Positions 33,795-45,101 are shown, numbered from the stretch's first letter. The stretch: 64,000 nt of DNA from Molossus alvarezi (GCA_037176705.1 CM073889.1:55731596-55795595); one strand, 5' to 3'. Made by a program: numbers and translations. Notes: generated by a model not told the origin, from the sequence alone.

Positions 33795-34566
33795 GGAGAT
33801 CGAGGAAGATGGTGGCGGACAGGAGCAGAGGGAGGGTGAGTATGTGAGAGAGTGAGCGAGTGTGCGAGAGAGTATAAGTGGACTTAAAGGTGGAAGACCA
33901 AACTGGAGCAGTGCAAAGACACGGAGCAGAAGTTTCCTGTGCTGTGGACAGGAGCAGCCAGCTATTGCAGTAAGCGGCCCTTCAGGGCTCTTCTCCCTGC
34001 GCCAAGGGGAGGTCTCACCATTTTGGAAGATCCCAGATCTTCCCTGGAAGGAGGCAGTGGGAGCAGCTAGGGCCCAGCAACCTGAGACCACCAGCACACC
34101 TGGCACTATCAGACCAGTGGACAATCTGTGTCAACACAGACCCGTGCACAGTAGTGGAGCTCCCAAAGTTGTGGTCCGGGAAGAGAGGGACAGCCGGAAG
34201 CCCAGCACCATCCCCCACAGTAGCAGCTGGATGAGAGTCCACATAAACCCCAGTAACAGAGGCTGGGGAGCAGAAATCCATCCCCAGGCAACAGAAGATC
34301 AGTAGCTGAGACCCATCCCCAAAAACTACAGCAAAAGTTGAGCAGGACCTGAGCCCCATGGGGCAGCAGCACTCCCCAGCCACCAGTGACGGGACCTGGG
34401 GCTCCACAGAGGCCTGTGCTGTCCAGTAGCTTACAAGAGTAGTGGGAAACCAGAGCGACAGAGAGACTAGTGTTATCCAGCTGCCCGCTGGAGGTAACTT
34501 CAGAGTGTGGGGGCACCAGGAAGGCCTATGTGACCCAGCTGCACAGAAGACAGGCATAGAGGATGT
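33795..34566 (+). promoter_or_regulatory. extra 5' module of L1-D
   Basis: A GC-rich 772-bp block absent from the other L1s here. It opens with GAGGAAGATGGTGGCGGAC, whose AAGATGG core again resembles a YY1 site (33,806-33,818), then a GA/GT-rich tract. The common 5'UTR start ('aaaatggaggcagagtgaat') follows at 34,567. It therefore looks like a second, upstream promoter unit. On the antisense strand a 281-codon open frame (34,015-34,860) runs across the junction. Confidence 0.7.
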
Positions 34567-35365
34567 AAAAAATGGAGGCAGAGTGAATAGAAGATAGATA
34601 CTCAGATGATCTCCCAGGACCAAAAAGGAATTACAACTAAAATAAAAACAAATCCTCAGAAAAAAGCAACAGAAAAGCAGCAGGACAGGACCATATAACC
34701 AGTGACACTGGTAGGATCTGTGGAGGCCCGAGAGGGTGGTGGGCTGGGAGCCCAGGGACAGCAGCAGTCCTAGCTGTGAGCAGTGCCCTTGGGGAATAAA
34801 GACCAAGCTGGCTCCACAGCTCAGACAGCCAGGACAGAGTCCTAGAATACCCACAGCCACTCACCTGGGAGCTATGGCAGAGTGAGGGCAGACTGGGCGA
34901 AAACTCTGTGGGGACATCCAGAATTTGGAGGGCAGTCAGTTTTTGCAGAGTTGCAGCCACAAAGGACAGTGGCCAGAGTGCTCCTTCCCCAAGCTGTGGG
35001 AAAAATCAGCAGCCCCCCTCCCCAAAGATTCATCTTTTTCCAGGTGAGAAAATAAATGCAAATTGAAGCTCATTAATAACCAGCATCTATCCCATCCTCT
35101 GGAAATCCTCTTATGCAGAACACCAGGGCTACATTCCCAGGCACTGAGTAACTGAGACTACTTACTAGCCACCAGGAAAAAGCTAGAGGATAACTGAATC
35201 TTTCCTGGGCTTGCAAATCTACCCAGGAAAGTAAGACTCGACAGTGGTGTTTAATGTGAGCCCACTCAGGCTCATCCAAACCCAGTACAGGGAGGCACAA
35301 ACAACAGAACACCAACAGCCACAGGAAAAAATTGGCACGCTCCAAACCCCACTGAGATGGCCACA
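34567..35365 (+). promoter_or_regulatory. L1-D 5'UTR, common part
   Basis: Collinear with the 5'UTRs at 21,954, 23,135, 59,161 and (reversed) 56,027. A consensus antisense donor CAG|GTGAGT lies at the complement of 34,859-34,867. In this copy an antisense frame (34,637-34,960) stays open through the donor. Confidence 0.85.
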
Positions 35366-35721
35366 ATGGTGAAACAAAAAAACAAATCCCAAAAGAAAGA
35401 ACTAGAGAACTCTATCGAAGATGAGATCAATGAAATACAGCTAAGCAAATAATCAAAGGTAGAGTTCAGAGCCATGATATTGAGGAACCTCAAGGGTATG
35501 AATAAGGACATGAGCACCATGAGTAAAGATATAGAAAAAATGAAAACCAACCAAGTGGAAATGAGGAATGATATAGCAGAAATTAAGAACACATTGAAAG
35601 GACTACCCAGCAGAGAAGAGGAACCTGAGGACCAGATCAGTGCATTAGAAAACAGGGTAGAAAAAAATCAACCAATCAGAACACACAAAAAAAACAAAAC
35701 AATTAAAAACCAGGAAGACAG
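35366..35721 (+). pseudogene. L1-D ORF1, N-terminal part (interrupted by HAL1)
   Basis: ATG 35,366 opens MVKQKNKSQKKEL, the basic ORF1p N-terminus, followed by a stop and then an open coiled-coil block from 35,474 (heptad-like E/K/I pattern). It is interrupted at 35,721 by the HAL1, precisely at the ORF1 word GAAGACAG. Confidence 0.9.
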
Positions 35722-36612
35722 ACTTCCGGTCAAGATGGCGGAGTAGGTAAACACAGTATTGCATCCTTCCACATCCACATCAAAGTTACAACTAAACTAC
35801 AAAACAACCATCATTCAAAACCGCCTGAAATCAAGCTGAATGGAAGTCATACAACTACGGAATTAAAGCAGCAGCTACATCCAGACTGGTAGGAGGGGTG
35901 GGAGCGCGAGGAGTGGCGGCGGCACGACAGTGGCGCAACAGGCTGGTCCCACACCCAAGTGTGGCGGATAAAAATCAGGAGGCTCCCGTAGCTGGGAAGG
36001 TCCTTCCTGAGGACTGAGGGGTCCCCGTCCGACACCAGGTGCCCCGCTCACGGTTCCAGTACCAGGAAGAGAAGTCCCCATAACTTCTAGCAGGAAAAAC
36101 CAGCGGGAACTGAGGCTCAGGGAAGCTGACACGGCTGGAGCCCCAGGCAGCTCCCTAAAGGGCCCGCACACAGACTTATCGGACTCTCTCCCTCTAAGCA
36201 TGGAGGGGAGGCAGCTCGAGGGGTGCCAGAAACATACAAGGAAGAACTGAGCGGTGTGGCACTGGAGCGAGGACTGGAGAGGGGGCTTTCTCAGGGACAA
36301 ACGTGCTATAAGAGGCCTTGGTTCCTTTGGTGAGCCCTTCCGGGGGCAGCAGATAGTCGCTATACCTGGGACTCCAGCAACGTGACTCACACTGGTAGCC
36401 CCGTCCTGCTGACTCCCTGAGGCCCCGCCTCGCCCCACCCAACTTTCAAGCCCACCCAAGCTGTTGCCACTTGCTTAACCATAGGATTGGCCTGTCTTGG
36501 ATCCTGCTTCAGGTTTTTCCTAAATTCTTTCAAATGAGCAGCATCTGGTCTCACAGAGCCCCATACCTCTCATTAAGTAATACACTGAAACAAACACAGG
36601 GAGGAAGCCAAA
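35722..36612 (+). promoter_or_regulatory. HAL1 5'UTR
   Basis: It starts ACTTCCGGTCAAGATGGCGG, with the CAAGATGGCGG core (35,731-35,741) typical of L1/HAL1 5' ends and an ETS-like CCGG. It is GC-rich and unrelated in its interior to the L1 5'UTRs here. The antisense strand has a 194-codon open frame (35,875-36,459) with no recognised domain. Confidence 0.85.
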
Positions 36613-37552
36613 ATGAGGAGACAAAGAAACAGGTCCCAAATGAAAGAACAGAACAAAACCCCAATAAAAGAACTAAGCGAAATGGAGATCAGCAACGTAA
36701 CAGATACTGAGTTCAAAATACTGCTTATAAGGATGTTCGATGAACTTAGTGAGAACCTCAGTGAACTTAGGGAGGGCCTCAAGAGCATAAAAAAGGACCA
36801 GTTAGAAATCATGGATACAGTTAGAATTGAAGGAGGCATTAACTGAAATAAAGAATAATTTACACAGCTTCAATAATAGAGTATGTAAATCCAAGGAGCA
36901 AACCATCGATTTGGAATATAAGGAAGCAAAAAATGCCCAATCAGAACAGCATAAAGAAAAAAGAATCCAAAAAAATGAGGATAGTGCAAGGAGCCTCTGG
37001 GACAACTTCAAGCATGCCAACATTCGCATCTTGGGGGTGCCCGAAGGAGAAGAGAGAGAACAAGAAATTGAAAACCGGTTTGAAACAATAATGGCAGAAA
37101 ACTTTCCTAACTTGGTGAAGGAAACAGACATTCAAGTCCAGGAAGCACAGAGAGTCCCAAACAAGATGAACCCCAACAGGCCCACACCAAGACACATCAT
37201 CATCAAAATGCAAAAGGTTCAAGACAAAGAGAGAATCTTAAAAGCAGCAAGAGAAAGGCAGCTAGTTACCTACAAGGGAGTTCCCATTAGGCTGCCGGCT
37301 GTTTTCTCAAAAGAAACTTTGCAGGCCAGAAGGGAGTGGCAAGAAATATTCAGAGTGATGAAAACCAAGAATCTACAACCAAAATTACTCTATCCTGCAA
37401 AGCTGTCATTTAGAATCGATGGACATATAAAAACTTTCCCAGACAAGAAAAAGTTAAAGGAGTTCATCACTACCAAACCGTTATTATATGAAATGATGAA
37501 GGGTCTTTTTGAAGAAAAAGATAAAATGTATGAACAAACAAAATGGCAATGA
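36613..37552 (+). pseudogene. HAL1 ORF1 with a single frameshift
   Basis: It encodes a complete ORF1p-like protein of about 313 residues in two overlapping frames: 36,613-36,846 (basic N-terminus RRQRNRSQMKEQ and first coiled coil) and 36,827-37,552 (second part of the coiled coil, RRM and C-terminal domain). The second frame is open for 241 codons and has RHIIIKMQK, DKERILKAAR, TYKGVPIRLPAVFS, TLQARREW and LLYPAKLSF. A one-base indel at about 36,820-36,840 is the only lesion I see. ORF1p binds L1-type RNA as a trimer. This is the best-preserved retroelement protein in the window. Confidence 0.93.
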
Positions 37553-37937
37553 ATACATATCTATCAACAATGGAATCTACAAACAAAATGAACAGATAGA
37601 ACAGAAACATTCTCATAGATACAGAGAACATTTTGTTGGTTGCCAGTTGGGAGGGGGGTTGGGGGAATGGGTGAAAAAGGTGAAGGGATTAAGAAGCACA
37701 AATTCATTGCTAGACTGACAAACCTCAAAGGGAAAGTGGCTGGGGGGGTGGGAAGAAATAAACCAAAGAACTTATATGCATAACCAATGGACACAGACAA
37801 TAATGTGGGAAAAGGTGGGAGGAGGGCGGGTGTGGGGAGGAGGGGCTCAATGGGGGAAAAATGTGAAACATCTGTAATACATTTTACATCCAACAATAAA
37901 GATTTGAAAAAATAAAAATAAAAAAACCAGGAGACAG

Positions 37938-38457
37938 CTTAAGAGAATGTGCGACAACTGGAAACGTAGTGACATTCACACCATTGGAGTCCCTGAAGAA
38001 GAAAATGAGGAAGGGATAGAGAATATATTTGAACAAATAGCGACAGAAAATTTTCCTAACTTGGTGGGAAGAAGGCATTTAGATTGAAGAAGAACCGAGA
38101 GCCCAAAGTAAGAACCCAAACAGGCCCACACCAAGACACATAGTAATTAAAATGCCAAAAATTAAAGACAGAGAGAGAATCCTTCAGGCAGCAAGAGATA
38201 AGCAACAGGTTACCTACAAAGGAGCCTCCATAAGGCTCTCAGCTGACTTCTCAACAGAAACACTCCAGGCCAGAAGGGAGAGGCATGAAATAATCAAGGT
38301 CATGAAAATCAAGGATCTGAATCCAAGACTACTCTAACTACCAAGGCTATCATTCAAAATAGAAAGTCAAACAAAGAACTTCCTCCCAAAAAAAGGGCTA
38401 AGAAAATATATTAACACCAAACCGGCACTGCAAAATATACTAAAAGGACTGCTGTAA
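37938..38457 (+). pseudogene. L1-D ORF1, C-terminal part
   Basis: It resumes at CTTAAGAGAATGTG, the word that follows GAAGACAG in uninterrupted copies. 38,152-38,337 is open (DRERILQAARDKQQVTYKG, SADFSTETLQARRE). A deletion lies at about 38,065-38,100. It ends at the family stop CTG TAA (38,455-38,457). Confidence 0.9.
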
Positions 38458-38500
38458 TTAGTAGGAGATAGGAAGAAAACTAGAACCACAATAAACAAAA

Positions 38501-41500
38501 AGATCAATAAATAAGTACATATCAATAATTACCTTAAATGTGAATGGCTTGAATGCTCCGATAAAAAGACACAGAGTAGCTGACTGGATAAGAAAGCATG
38601 ACTCACATATATGCTGTTTACAAGAGACCCACCTCACAACAAAAGACTTACATAGGTAGAAAGTGAAGGGATGGAAAAAATCTTTCAAGCACACAGAAAG
38701 CAAAAAAAAACCTGGGGTAGCAATACTAATATCTGATGAAGTAGATTTCAAAATGAAGGCCATGACTAGAGACAAAGAAGAATCTATCAAAATACTGAAA
38801 GAATCTATCCAACAGGAAGATATAACCTTGATAAACATATATGCACCCAATAAAGGAGCAACAACACATATTAAAAATATTCTGGAGGACTTCAAAGGAG
38901 AAATCAACAGCAATACAATCATAGCAGGGACTTCAACACTCTGCTGACATCACTGGATAGATCTTCTAGACAAAAAATTAACAAGGAAACACAAACTCTA
39001 AATGAAGCGCTAGATCAAATGGATTTAATAGATATCTACAGAGAATTAAAAATGCAGAATTCACATTCTTCTCAAGTGCACATAGGACATTCTCAAAAAC
39101 AGACCACATGTTAGGGCACAAACTAGGTCTCTACAAGTTCAAGAAGATTGAAATCGTATCAAGCATCTTCTCAGATCACAATAGCATGCAACTAGAAATC
39201 AATTGCAACAAGAACATGCGAAGACATTTGAACACCTGGAGGCTAAATAGCATGTTATTGAACAATGAATGGGTTACCATGGAGATCAGCGAAGAAATTA
39301 AAAACTTCCTGTAAACCAATGAAAATAAACACACAACAAAAAATCTATGGGATGCAGCAAAAGCAGTTCTGAGAGGGAAGTTCATAGCCCTACAGGCTGA
39401 CCACAAGAAGCAAGAAAAATTTCTAACAGACTATCTAACCTCACAACTTAAAGATCTAGAAAGTAAACAAACAAAAAACCCCAGAGCAAGTAGAAGGAAG
39501 GAAATAGTAAAGATCAGAGCAGAAATAAATGGCATGGAGACCAAAAAAAAAAAAAAAAAAAAAAAAATTCAAAGGATCAATGAATCAAAGAGCTGGTTCT
39601 TGAAAAGATAAACAAGATTGATGGATCCTTAGCAAGACTGACCAAGAAACAAAGAGAGAGAACCCAAATACACAAAATCAAAAATGAAAAAGGGGAGAAA
39701 ATAACTGAGTACAGAAATACAAAGGATCATGAACAAATATTATGTACAATTATACGGCAACCAATTTGACAATCTAAGCAAAATGGACAAAATTCTAGAA
39801 ACACATAGTCTCCCAAAACTAAAACGAGAAGAGACAGAAAACTTGAACACACCAATAACAACAAAAGAAATTGAAGATGTAATCAAGACTCTCCCAGCAA
39901 ACAAAAAACCAGGCCCGGACAGCCTCACGGGGGAATTTTACTGAACATTCAAAGAACTAATACTCATTCTCCTCAAACTATTTCAAAAAATTGAAGAAGG
40001 AAGACTTCCAAACTCGTTTTATGAGGCCAGCATAATTCTAATTCCAAAACCAGAAAAAGATACTACAGAGAAAGAAAACTACAAGCTAATATCCCTGATG
40101 AACATAGATGCCAAATCCTGAACAAAATACTAGCAAATCAGATCCAGCAATGCATCAAAATAAATTATTCACCATGACCAAGTGGGATTCATCCCAGGGA
40201 TGCAAGATGGGTACAATATTCACAAATGAATAAATGTGATACACCACATAAACAAAATAAAAGATAAAAATCATATGATCGTATCAATAGACGCTGAAAA
40301 AGCATCTGACAAAATCCAGCACCCACTTCTGATAAAAACGCTCAGCAATCTGGGAATAGAGAGATCACATCTCAGCATAATAAAGGCCATATATGAAAGA
40401 TCTACAGCCAATATCTTATTCAATGGGCAAAAATTAAAAGCATTTCCCTTAAGAACAGGAACAAGACAGGGATGCCCACTTTTGCCACTCTTATTTAACA
40501 TAGTACTGGAAGTCGTAACCACAGCAATCAGACAGGCAGAAAAAATAAAAGGGATCCAAATTGGAAAGGAGAAAGTGCAACTTTATTATTCGCAGATGAC
40601 ATGATACTATAAGTAGAAAACCCCAAAGACTCCATCAAAAATTTACTAGACTTAATAAATGAAAATCGCAAAGTAGCAGGATACAAAAAGAAAGTCAAGA
40701 AATCAATAGCATTCTTATACACCAATGATAAAGTCAAAGAAAGAGTAACTAGAAAAACAATCCCATTTATCATCGCAGCAAAACAATTAAGATACTGAGG
40801 AAAAACCTTAACCGAAGAAATAAAGGACCTATTCACAGACTACTACAGGTCAGTGGAAAAAGAAATAGAGGAAGATATAAAAAAGTGAAAGCACATACCT
40901 TGTTCATTCATTGGAAGAATTAACATCTTTAAAATGTCCATATTGCAGAAAGCAGTCTATAGATTCAATGCAATCCCCATCAAAATACCAACAACATACT
41001 TCACAAAACTAGAACAAATATTTCAAAAGTTCATATGGAATCAAAAAAGACCTTGAATAGCCACAGCAATCTTGAAAAAGGACAAAGTAGGCAGGATCAC
41101 ATTACCAGATTTTAGGTTATACTACAAAACAACTGTAATCAAAACAGCCTGGTACTGGCACATGAACAGGCACACAGACCAGTGGAACAGAACAGAGAAC
41201 CCAGAAATGGACCCCAGGCAATATGCTCAGTTAATATTTGACAAAGGTGGCAGGAGCATACAGTGGAGTAAAGACAGACTCTTTAATAAATGGTTTGGGA
41301 AAATTAGACAACTACATGCAAAACAGTGAAACTAGATCATCAACTTACACCATATACAAGAATAAACTCAAAATGGATAGAAAACTTAAATGTGACTCAT
41401 GAATCCATAAAAATCCTAGAAGAAACTGTAGGCAACAAAATTTCAGACCTCATACACAGCAGAATTTTCACTGATCCATCACCTAAGGCAACAGAAACAA

Positions 41501-42302
41501 AGGAGAAAATGAACACATGGGACTACATCAAACTCAAAAGCTTCTGCACAGCAAAAAATACAATCATCAAAATGGAAAGGCATCCCACTGTATGGGAGAG
41601 CGTAATTGCCAATGATATATCAGACAAGGGGTTAATTTCCAAATTATATAGACTGCTCATACAACTCAACCAAAGGAAGACAAAGAACCCAATTATAAAA
41701 TGGGCAGAGGTACTGAATAGACATCTCTCCAAACAGGCCAAGAGACATATGAAGAAATGCTCAACATCACTAATCATCAGAGAGATGCAAATTAAAACAC
41801 AATGAGGTATCCCCTCACACCTGTCAGAATGGCTGCCATCAACAAATCATCAAACAACAAGTGTTGGCGAGGGTGTGGAGAAAAGGGGACTCTAGTACAC
41901 TGCTGGTGGGAATGCAGACTGGTGCAGCCACTATGGAAAACAATACGGTGTTACCTCAAAAAATTGAAAATTGAACTGCCATTTGATCCAGTAATCCCAC
42001 TTCTAGGAATATACCCTAAGAAGCCTGAAACACCAATCAGAAAGAATTTATGTACCCCTATGTTCATAGCAGCACTATTTACAGTAACTAAGATTTGGAA
42101 ACAGCCCAAATGTCTATCAGTAGATAAATGGATAAAAAAGCTGTGGTATATATACACAATGGAGTACTATGCACCTGTAAGAAAGAAAGATCTCTTATCC
42201 TTTGAGATGATATGGGGGGACCTGGAAAGTATTATCCTAAACGAAACAAGCCAAACAGTGAATGACGAGTATCATATGATCTCATTTATTTGTGGAACAT
42301 AA
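38501..42302 (+). pseudogene. L1-D ORF2 pseudogene
   Basis: The nominal start ATG is changed to AGA (38,501). Open blocks: 38,663-38,947 and 39,108-39,314 (endonuclease), 39,729-39,944 and 40,236-40,604 (reverse transcriptase), 41,072-41,805 (two frames overlapping by 4 bp) and 41,802-42,302 (167 codons). FADD is readable at 40,589-40,600, but a one-base deletion just upstream puts it out of frame. The last block keeps the cysteine motif [18 protein letters not shown] of the L1 C-terminus. An A27-like run near 39,543-39,567 also disrupts it. It is non-functional. Confidence 0.94.
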
Positions 42303-42553
42303 TGAACATAACAGTCTGAGGAATGGGGTAGACTCAGAGACATGGAAGTGGGGTACAGACTGACAATCCCCAGAAGAGGGGGTGGTGTGGGAGAGATAAA
42401 CCACAGAACTTATATGCATGTATGCATGAACAATGGACATGGACAACAAAGCTGGGCACAGTGAGGGGAGGGACAGGTAGGGGGGGAATCAGTTGGGGAA
42501 AAAGGAGAAACATCTGTAACAAAAATAAATAAATTATTAAAAAAATAAATAAA
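42303..42553 (+). other. L1-D 3'UTR and poly(A)
   Basis: Family 3' signature (AGAGGGGGTGGTGTGGGAGA, GGAGAAACATCTGTAACAAA) and an A-rich AAATAAAT tail, followed immediately by the target duplication. Confidence 0.88.
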
Positions 42554-42920
42554 TAAAAGTGAGATAGAAGAAATATACATATATTCCGCTGATAAATATC
42601 TCTAAGATTATAATAATAATGAAAAGCAAGCAGTTTTTCTGAGTATAATTCTTAAAAAATTTTTGCATATATATACTCAGCTATGTATAAGCATAAAATT
42701 TTTTCGAGGAATAATTTAGATTAAGTTGTGAACACTGGTTATAAGAGAGGGCCTCGGTTAAAGTAAAGAGGCTTTGACCCTTCATCTTGTAACTTTTGTG
42801 CTACTTAAAGTTTCTAGTCGTGTATGTAAAGGAAAAATGAAGGGTTTTCTGAAAAATGAGATATGAGATATGAAACAATTTTCTCTTATTTTCTGCATTA
42901 AAAAAGAAATAAATGATTTT
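42554..42920 (+). mobile_element. old L1M element, piece 4 of 4 (3' end)
   Basis: After the target duplication come 'atctctaagattataataat', 'gcatatatatactcagc' and 'ggttataagagagggcct', which follow the L1M ORF2 terminus and 3'UTR order. This closes the element started at 15,810. Confidence 0.6.
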
Positions 42921-42954
42921 AGATATTTTTTTGTAAGTCAAACATTTTTAATGA

Positions 42955-43287
42955 TTATTTTGTTGTTGTTGTTAATCCTCACCCAAGCATATTTTCCAGT
43001 GATTTTCAGAGAAAGTGGAATGGGGGAGGGAGGGAGGGAGGGAGGGAGGGAGGGAGGGAGGGAGGGAGGGAGAGAGAGGGGGGGAGAAAGAGAGAGAGAG
43101 AGAGAGAGAGAAACATCTAATGACACAGATTCTATGTGAAAGAAACACATCGACTGGTTGCCTCCCCCCCAGCCCCAGGTCAGCGATCCAACCTGCAACC
43201 CAAGTACACTTCCTTTACTAGAATCGAACCTGTGACACTTAGGTCCGAGCACTGATGCTCTTACCGCAGATCCAAACTAGCCAGGGC
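42955..43287 (-). repeat. Ves SINE, long form, with expanded purine tract
   Basis: On the minus strand: head CCCTGGCTAGTTTGG, B box GGTTCGATTC, a C-rich middle, then a greatly expanded (TCCC)n pyrimidine tract and the tail GGGTGAGGATTAAC plus (AAC)n. In other copies the pyrimidine tract is about 40-50 bp of mixed CT; here it includes a near-perfect TCCC array. Confidence 0.9.
43022..43071 (+). repeat. (GGGA)n microsatellite
   Basis: About twelve GGGA repeats with G-quadruplex potential on the plus strand, grown from the SINE pyrimidine tract. A (GA)n run continues to about 43,111. Confidence 0.92.
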
Positions 43288-45090
43288 TAAAATTTTTATT
43301 TCTTCATTTCACAGCTGAAAATGAGAGCACTGAATCAGTTTGTCTGTAGGGTTACCCTCTGCTGTTGTCAGCGTTGCCAGGTGGGATAATATCCACCTCA
43401 TCCTGTCTTTCCTCCTTCGAGAATATGACCACTGGTGTTGTTCTGCTTTGAAACCAGGCACACAGTTACAGCTAAATAAACACTAATATTGCAAGTTAGA
43501 ACACAATTAAATATTATTAAAATAGTATCTTTCTACCACAAAAGGAACAGAGCATATATATCTCTGTGTATACTTTCCTCCTCCCCCCTTCCCTTTTGGG
43601 ACCAGGATGATAAATGCCATGCCAAGAAAGTTATCATTATAACCAATCCACTAGGAAATAGAGGAGAGTGATTTAATTTTGACAACTAAATGACCTTTGA
43701 CAAATGACTTAACTAACACTCTAACCAACTTGCCCTGATAAAGATCAGGCTGTTTTCCACTTCGATGAGAAAAATTCATCTTTACCCTACTACATAAATG
43801 TTGGCAGCCACCCAGGCTCATCAGTGGCAGGCCTGCAAGCCCAGTAGGATCCTTTGTCAAATCTCATGCCCTTCCACCTATGGGCCTTTCTCCCAGGACC
43901 GTAGAACCTCTCTGTTCATGTCCACCTCATAAAATGACTGAACATCTATATGTCCCTCTGGGCACCAGGTCCTCCGCCTACTCCCACCCCCCCAAACTTC
44001 TCTCCCCTCCAGCCTGTCAGAAGTGATGTTACACCTGAAGAAGAGAAACAAGTTGCCAGAATGGGAATGTAGGACAGGAAGAGAAAGGAAAGGGGCTCAC
44101 AGAAGACACTGAACAGGCAGAGTAAATAGGAGGGACAGTGAGTCCACATGTCTGGAATCCAACACCTATCTCCCTTACATTCTGATAACCTCCTGGGAAC
44201 CACCTCTCAAAGGCCAGGGGGGGCTTCCTTGCACTGTAAAGTCCAATCAATCTACCACCTTACATTTCAGTTCTGCAGATGACCCCAAGTCCTGCCTGTG
44301 TGCTGAGCCCAAAGCATAAGAGAGCTCACAGAGGACACAAGATGTGAGCAAGCCCTCATGGAGATGTGGAACTCTTTGGGCAAAGGAGAGAGTAGGAACA
44401 AGTGTGCATTCCTAAGAATCTGCCAGTGTGTGGGCACAGCTGGAAGCCAGGGCACTTGTCAGAGATGGGAATTGGAGACTGCTCAACTGCTCAATGGTAT
44501 CTTTTCACCATTGCTACCAAGTCTCCAAGGCTTCCTCTGGCAGCTCCAACTCAGCAAAGTCCGTTTTAAAGTAATGCCCCAGTATGGGACACCACACACA
44601 AGGATGGCATGGTCTAACCTGAGAGCCAGTAGGTAGGCTCTTAGACACATCCACTGCAACCATTCCTTTGGGGCAGACAATCACATTGCCACCCGTGCTG
44701 ATAAAGTTGTGTCTATTCACGAAGCTGGTTTGGGAGAATCAACTACAGAAGGTTGCACTGATCCCTATTTAACTACAACCATCAAGAGCAAAAACTTGGA
44801 ATCAGCTTAAAAACCCAAGAAGAGAAAATAATTTATAGTACATACGAAACTTCACTGCTTTTAGGAAGGAGGAGTGATATCAATGTAGAAAAAATGCCTA
44901 AGCATCAAACAACAAATATAGTGTAGTCCTTTTTATTTAAAAAAAAAAAAACATTATATATCTATTTATATTTATATAGCCATAGGAAATGGAAGAGCAA
45001 AATTTCCAACTATCAAACTTCTTGGGAAAATGTGGTGAAGGGACTTTTACTTTTCGTATAGCACTAGGATTATTTCTTCAATGCACACAG
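43288..45090. other. unassigned stretch, 1.8 kb
   Basis: No gene, RNA or recognised repeat. Frames on both strands at about 43,946-44,720 have no known motif. Confidence 0.45.
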
Positions 45091-45100
45091 TGTGTACGCA

Positions 45101-45101
45101 T

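Larger units (their letters stand above)
35722..37921 (+). mobile_element. HAL1 (half-L1, ORF1-only) retroelement
   Basis: A 2.2-kb element with a 5'UTR (35,722-36,612), a single ORF1-type frame (36,613-37,552), a 3'UTR (37,553-37,905) and an A-rich tail. It has no ORF2. The target duplication is AAAAACCAGGAAGACAG (35,705-35,721) and AAAAACCAGGAGACAG (37,922-37,937). This matches the known class of half-L1 elements, which must borrow reverse transcriptase from L1. The 3'UTR contains the HAL1-like TTTTGTTGGTTGCCAG. Because it interrupts L1-D it is younger than L1-D. Confidence 0.92.
33795..42553 (+). mobile_element. full-length L1 (L1-D) with extended 5' end and HAL1 inside
   Basis: Flanked by TAAAAGGGAGGTAGACAT (33,777-33,794) and TAAAAGTGAGATAGAAG (42,554-42,570), a diverged target duplication. 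This shows that everything between, including the unusual 772-bp 5' module, entered as one unit. Without the HAL1 it is about 6.56 kb. Parts: 5'UTR 33,795-35,365; ORF1 35,366-35,721 and 37,938-38,457; ORF2 38,501-42,302; 3'UTR to 42,553. Confidence 0.9.

Noticed and set aside
36613..37552. Host gene derived from ORF1 (L1TD1-like domestication)
   Set aside because: It has its own 5'UTR, 3'UTR, A-tail and target duplications, so it is a HAL1 insertion. The frame is also broken once.
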